Source: Chalara sp. BL73
Lineage: Eukaryota > Ascomycota > Leotiomycetes > Helotiales
NCBI GenBank assembly: GCA_918026815.1
Contig: CAKJVC010000150.1
Location: 558,001 to 622,000, forward strand
DNA: 64,000 bases
Direction of reading: 5' to 3'
The notes under the pieces were generated by a model. It saw nothing but the letters and a program-made list of their open reading frames with translations, was not told where the DNA came from and did not search any database. A program made the translations under genes and the position numbers. This document shows, one piece after another, positions 60,442 to 64,000 of the stretch (its first letter is position 1; the number at the start of each line of letters is the position of its first letter).

Positions 60442-61771
60442 TCAGTTTCCACTAACAACATTGTAAACAATTTTCTCCCCGCTGATCGGTCGCAAGTAAT
60501 CTCTCTCTTGGCTCTCTGAAAACTTGCCCGCGCTCGTTTTCGAACCAAGGAGTGCAAATCCCTCTGACACAATCTTCTCAAGACCACCAGGCATATAGCG
60601 AACTGGATTAGGTACCAGCTTGGCCTGTCCTGACGCGGCGTCCGAACCGAGATATTCAAAGAATCCTTTTGCAAATATGTGTGCTTTAGGATTGGCCGGC
60701 AAAGTAACGCCTACGTCAAGATTATTAATAATTGCAGGCCTTACAACTTTGCGAAAGACACAGACTTACCCTGATACCCTATTTCGACACCTAGGCCTTC
60801 CCACACTGCGCCAATAGTTGGTTTGATCTTCAGTTTCGATATATCAAACATCCCAACAGCCGGGTTTCGGAATACAGCATACCTGCCTTGTGGTCCAAAT
60901 GTGCTCTCGGTAAGCTCAACTGATGGTCCCTGGGAAAATGCATCGAGGGCATACTGAACCCCGCCTCTCGCTCCAGCCGCCTCTCGGACTTTCTGGGGCC
61001 AGTCTGCATCTCGATAGTCCACCAATAGATCGTATCTGTACGGCGTCTCCCGTAACATGGCATGTTTCGATGCACTGGCTGCTCCTATCAGGCGAATTTT
61101 TATGCCAGAAGTCTGCTCAGCCAGTCTGACCAGCTGGGCAGCGAAAAGCCCGAGGGATGATGTGGCGCCATATATAAAGAAGTTTACGGTCTCACCTTCC
61201 GCAAGATTCAGCCAGTCGAAATTTCCCGTCTGGTGGAAAGGGCATGGCAGCTGCAATCGTTCAAAAACGCCTTGTGCGGCGGTGAGGCCGCACATGCTGA
61301 TTGTGGCGGCACTTTCGAAGGAGACGCTGCCGGGGACATTCCATGTTAAATCAAAGTCGACTACAACATACTCGGCGAATGCGCCAGGACGGTCATTAAT
61401 AGAGCAAGCTACATAAGACTCCGAATTAGCGAAAGGTTTACCGAGAAACGAAGAAGTGCTTTTTATTCGACCCGTATAATCTCTTTCTACTTACCACCTT
61501 GTACGAACCCAGCGACTCGTGCCCCGATTTTGGCTCTCAGATCAGCAAGTCCAACTAGATCCGCACCGACCTGAGCCACCGTTCCAGCAAAGTCGCTCCC
61601 TACAACGCGGCGGTCCTGGGCTGCGACAGGGTTGGCGGTGTATACCAAATCTACGTGATTCAGGGCAACAGCCTGAACATGAACGAGAATCTGCTTCCGA
61701 TCAGGTATTGGAACAGGAATGCCTTGAACACTGATGGATCGGTCCTTTGTGGTCAGTATCAAGGCCCTCAT
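60442..61771 (-). CDS. Zinc-free MDR oxidoreductase (ToxD/enoyl-reductase-like)
   Basis: Exons 61495-61771, 60770-61408 and 60442-60710 with introns of 86 and 59 nt give 394 residues. The N-terminal GroES-like domain starts MRALILTTKDRSISV and holds VHVQAVALNHVDLVYT and VVGSDFAGTVAQVG, without the cysteines that bind catalytic zinc in alcohol dehydrogenases. The Rossmann half has FFIYGATSSLGLFAAQLVRLA (an Ala/Gly-rich cofactor loop) and ALDAFSQG, and the end is GEKIVYNV. This matches fungal quinone/enoyl reductase-like MDR proteins, a group that includes trans-acting enoyl reductases of polyketide pathways. NADPH dependence is likely and the substrate unknown. No polyketide synthase is present in the window. 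The first ATG is 15 codons inside a longer non-ATG frame. Confidence 0.88.
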
Positions 61772-62477
61772 GATGCTCGTGATGGTTGCCGCTACTGCTG
61801 CTGTTGTAGACAAAGATCAATTGACTCTGTGTTCGTGAGCGTTAGTGAAGGAAAGTGAGACGAGCTAAACTTGTGGCGTGATACAATGACATATATAATT
61901 GGTTCTATCTGCACTAACGCCTGTGTGACCGGCGGTATCGGGGTTAATTTGCCACTATCCTAGTCAATATGGCACTGCATGCTAAAGTATGCAAGAGAGT
62001 CAGGTACTCCATGCAGTGTCAACACACGTCTATTAGCCAAGAAAGCTTAGGCACGGATTAGGGTTTTTTGCTTACGACACGAAATTTTAGTTATGAGGCG
62101 TCTCTTAGCAGTAACCCAGACGCGGCTTCCTGCACCCTTGACTGTAAATCCTGAATCAGCGAGAGATGTACATGTGTTGTCTTCAAGCTTGATATAAATA
62201 GAGTTTAAAATAAAGTGTCGTCTCAGGCATTATTGATGCGTTCATTCTCCGAATGCATGTTCTTGGCTTAACCCCGCTATGGCCGATTGGATAGTAGGAT
62301 TGCAAATCCACGCTCTAGGTAGTCGGGCTTAGTCTTGGCTTTAGTACTTAAAGCAGAGGTAAGTGCTCATGTACATGACCAGTCATCAAATCCAATCAGC
62401 TATTCTACTGCTCACTTTACGAAAATCGTATTCTCCCGCTATCTCCCTTCCATATAACCAAGCGGACCGTCAGAAAA
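61772..62477. promoter_or_regulatory. Shared divergent promoter of MDR and NmrA-like genes
   Basis: A 706-nt head-to-head gap. The MDR side has TATATAAT near 61891-61898, about 120 nt upstream of its ATG. The NmrA side has TTTAAAATAAAG near 62205 and a CT-rich leader just before the ATG. Shared regulation of the two oxidoreductases is possible. Confidence 0.4.
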
Positions 62478-63416
62478 ATGTCAAAAAATCTTCTAGTTGT
62501 CTTCGGTGCAACCGGGAACCAAGGTGGCTCAGTCGCCAACAATGTTCTCGACGATCCAAAGCTCTCCAGGAAATACTCTGTCCGAGCCATTACTCGCTCA
62601 GCCTCAAGTCCACAAGCCCAAATCTTGAAGTCCAAAGGTGCCGAAATTGTTGAAGCTGATTTGAACAACCCTTCGTCCCTGAAAGCGGCTGTCGCAGGTG
62701 CACATACTGTCTTTGCCGTAACAACCACCCAACTGAGCGGTAATACTCGTGCTATTGAGACGGCGCAGGCAAAGGCACTTTGTAGCGAGTTGATTGCGGC
62801 CGACGCAAAATATTTCATCTGGAGTACTCTTCCGCACGTTGAAGTAATTTCGAATGGGAATTTGCAAGCTGAGCATTTCGATACAAAGGCCGAAATCGCA
62901 GAGTTTATTCGCAGCCTCCCCATCAAATCCGCCTTCTTCGCTCCGGGATATTTCATGCAGAACTTCACAACGGAATTAATGCCAGCGACGCCATCCCCCG
63001 CCAATGATGGCACGTACCTCTTTGCAACTTTGTGCAAGAGTGATACACTGCTGCCACTCGTCGACGTTACCGATGTAGGAAAATGGGCTGCCACTATCCT
63101 TGAAGAGCCCGATAAGTATCAGGGCAAAGTATTAGCTGCAGCACAGGGCTTATATACTTGGGACGAGATTGCTCAAATCATCTCGAGGGCTACTGGCAAG
63201 ACTATCAAATACCAGCAAGTGCCTGACGAAGTGTTCAGGGAGTGGATGCCAGAGGGAATGAAGGATGATTTACAGGCAATGTACAAGTCTTACAGGGACT
63301 ATGGATACTACGGGAAGGCGATGAAGGAGGATGTCGATCGGGATGTCAAGCTGGCCAAGGGCCATTTGACTTCGCTAGAGGAGTTTTCCAAGAGAGGGAA
63401 TTTGAAGTTTGAGTAG
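62478..63416 (+). CDS. NmrA/HSCARG-like NAD(P)-binding protein
   Basis: Intact single-exon gene, 312 residues, start context AAAAATGTC. The Rossmann motif FGATGNQGGSVAN (residues 9-21) is the GxxGxxG form of NmrA and HSCARG. VRAITRS supplies the arginine that usually favours NADP. FAVTTTQL, YFIWSTLPHVE, APGYFMQNF and PLVDVTDVGKWAATIL follow in family order. Such proteins lack the YxxxK pair of true SDRs and often sense the NADP/NADPH balance rather than catalyse; NmrA itself restrains a GATA regulator of nitrogen use in Aspergillus. Sensor or reductase roles cannot be separated here. It shares a promoter gap with the MDR gene. Confidence 0.92.
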   Translation: MSKNLLVVFGATGNQGGSVANNVLDDPKLSRKYSVRAITRSASSPQAQILKSKGAEIVEADLNNPSSLKAAVAGAHTVFAVTTTQLSGNTRAIETAQAKALCSELIAADAKYFIWSTLPHVEVISNGNLQAEHFDTKAEIAEFIRSLPIKSAFFAPGYFMQNFTTELMPATPSPANDGTYLFATLCKSDTLLPLVDVTDVGKWAATILEEPDKYQGKVLAAAQGLYTWDEIAQIISRATGKTIKYQQVPDEVFREWMPEGMKDDLQAMYKSYRDYGYYGKAMKEDVDRDVKLAKGHLTSLEEFSKRGNLKFE

Positions 63417-64000
63417 GGTTGTAAAAGGAAGTCACTGGAGAACGTTTTTGTATTCTTGAGTTTAACTAGTGCTTTTTTTAAGACATTCCTTCTCATATTA
63501 CGTGTCTTTCTCGTAAATTTATCAATAGAGCCCTATGCTAGGTAATTCTCTATACAAATTATCAAATTGCGGCTTCTTTCGCAAGGACTAATTCAGTACC
63601 GTTAGGAATAGGGGTATCGTTCTCCTATGCTTTTAGTATACTACTTTAGAGGCGTTGGTATGGTCGAGGAGCTTGCGACAGCCGCATACTACTTCACAGC
63701 ATGCTCTAAGGGAAATTTCCGGACAAAAAGTCTACTAGGGTCTCATTTTTATTAACGTTACCCTAAAACCGTTCTATTTTCAGCAGGTTGCTTCTCATAA
63801 AATCCACCCTGTACTCATTACAATAGGATGTAAAATTCATACATTAGACCATCCGCCATAGCAATTTTTTTGAACTGCAAAAGACAACATAGATTTTTCC
63901 TAAAAGTAGCATCCTAATGTGTTTAATTCTCGCACAGATCTGCATTCTAGCCCCATGAGCTATGTAATCAAACTAGCGCCGTGGAGGGTTAACCCGCGAA
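63417..64000. other. Intergenic right edge
   Basis: 3' flank of the NmrA-like gene and AT-rich DNA to the window end. No coding signal. Confidence 0.5.

Noticed and set aside
62260..62335. tRNA-Cys-like sequence (TGGCCGATTGG box A-like, loop TTGCAAA)
   Set aside because: The B box (GGTTCGA) and T-arm are missing, the anticodon stem has only three pairs and the acceptor ends do not pair. At best a tRNA relic.

Overview
This is nuclear DNA of a filamentous ascomycete (Pezizomycotina). Genes carry many short introns (mostly 45-90 nt, usually with a CTAAC/CTGAC-type branch site). The protein families are typical of that group: HET domain, fungal STAND/NLR, DUF7580, fungal C2H2/PHD zinc-finger proteins, bZIP-DUF3425, Zn2Cys6 and NmrA-like. 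The long gene-poor AT-rich gaps, transposon relics and broken genes suggest an accessory region. I cannot fix the species; a leotiomycete-like fungus is only a guess. Exon models were built by hand from splice signals, frame continuity and recalled family motifs; no search was run.

Layout. 1-4.2 kb: mostly empty, with one striking small gene (1823-2216, minus) that joins a secretion signal to a ribosomal protein bL27-like domain. 4.2-23.8 kb: a self/non-self recognition and signalling block with an intact HET protein, an SRPK-like kinase, a heavily decayed NLR carrying two different STAND NTPase modules (NB-ARC and NACHT), a large C2H2/PHD zinc-finger protein and a DUF7580 protein. 25.2-29.5 kb: a bZIP pseudogene, an intact SDR and a secreted beta-propeller protein. 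30.1-32.7 kb: a transposon pocket with a Tc1/mariner relic and a complete piggyBac-like element, which has perfect 24-bp inverted ends and a transposase frame broken only by stop codons. 34.0-36.6 kb: an NmrA-like oxidoreductase and a bZIP-DUF3425 gene with a premature stop. 36.6-41.6 kb: no clear gene.

41.7-47.9 kb: two secreted-protein genes, a defensin-like CSalphabeta cysteine-rich peptide and a lysine/proline-rich repeat protein with about 18 dibasic-bounded 9-residue units, followed by a small intracellular DUF6924-like gene. 50.0-56.8 kb: a Zn2Cys6 regulator convergent with a sugar-porter MFS gene (a plausible regulator-permease pair), then a P-loop kinase divergent from the transporter. 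57.5 kb: a solo LTR with intact 5-bp target duplication. 60.4-63.4 kb: a zinc-free MDR oxidoreductase and an NmrA-like gene transcribed head to head from a shared 0.7-kb promoter.

The most unusual items are the secreted bL27-domain gene, the two-NTPase NLR relic, the CSalphabeta peptide, the dibasic repeat protein, the piggyBac copy broken only by stops, and a transporter gene with two apparent GC-AG introns.
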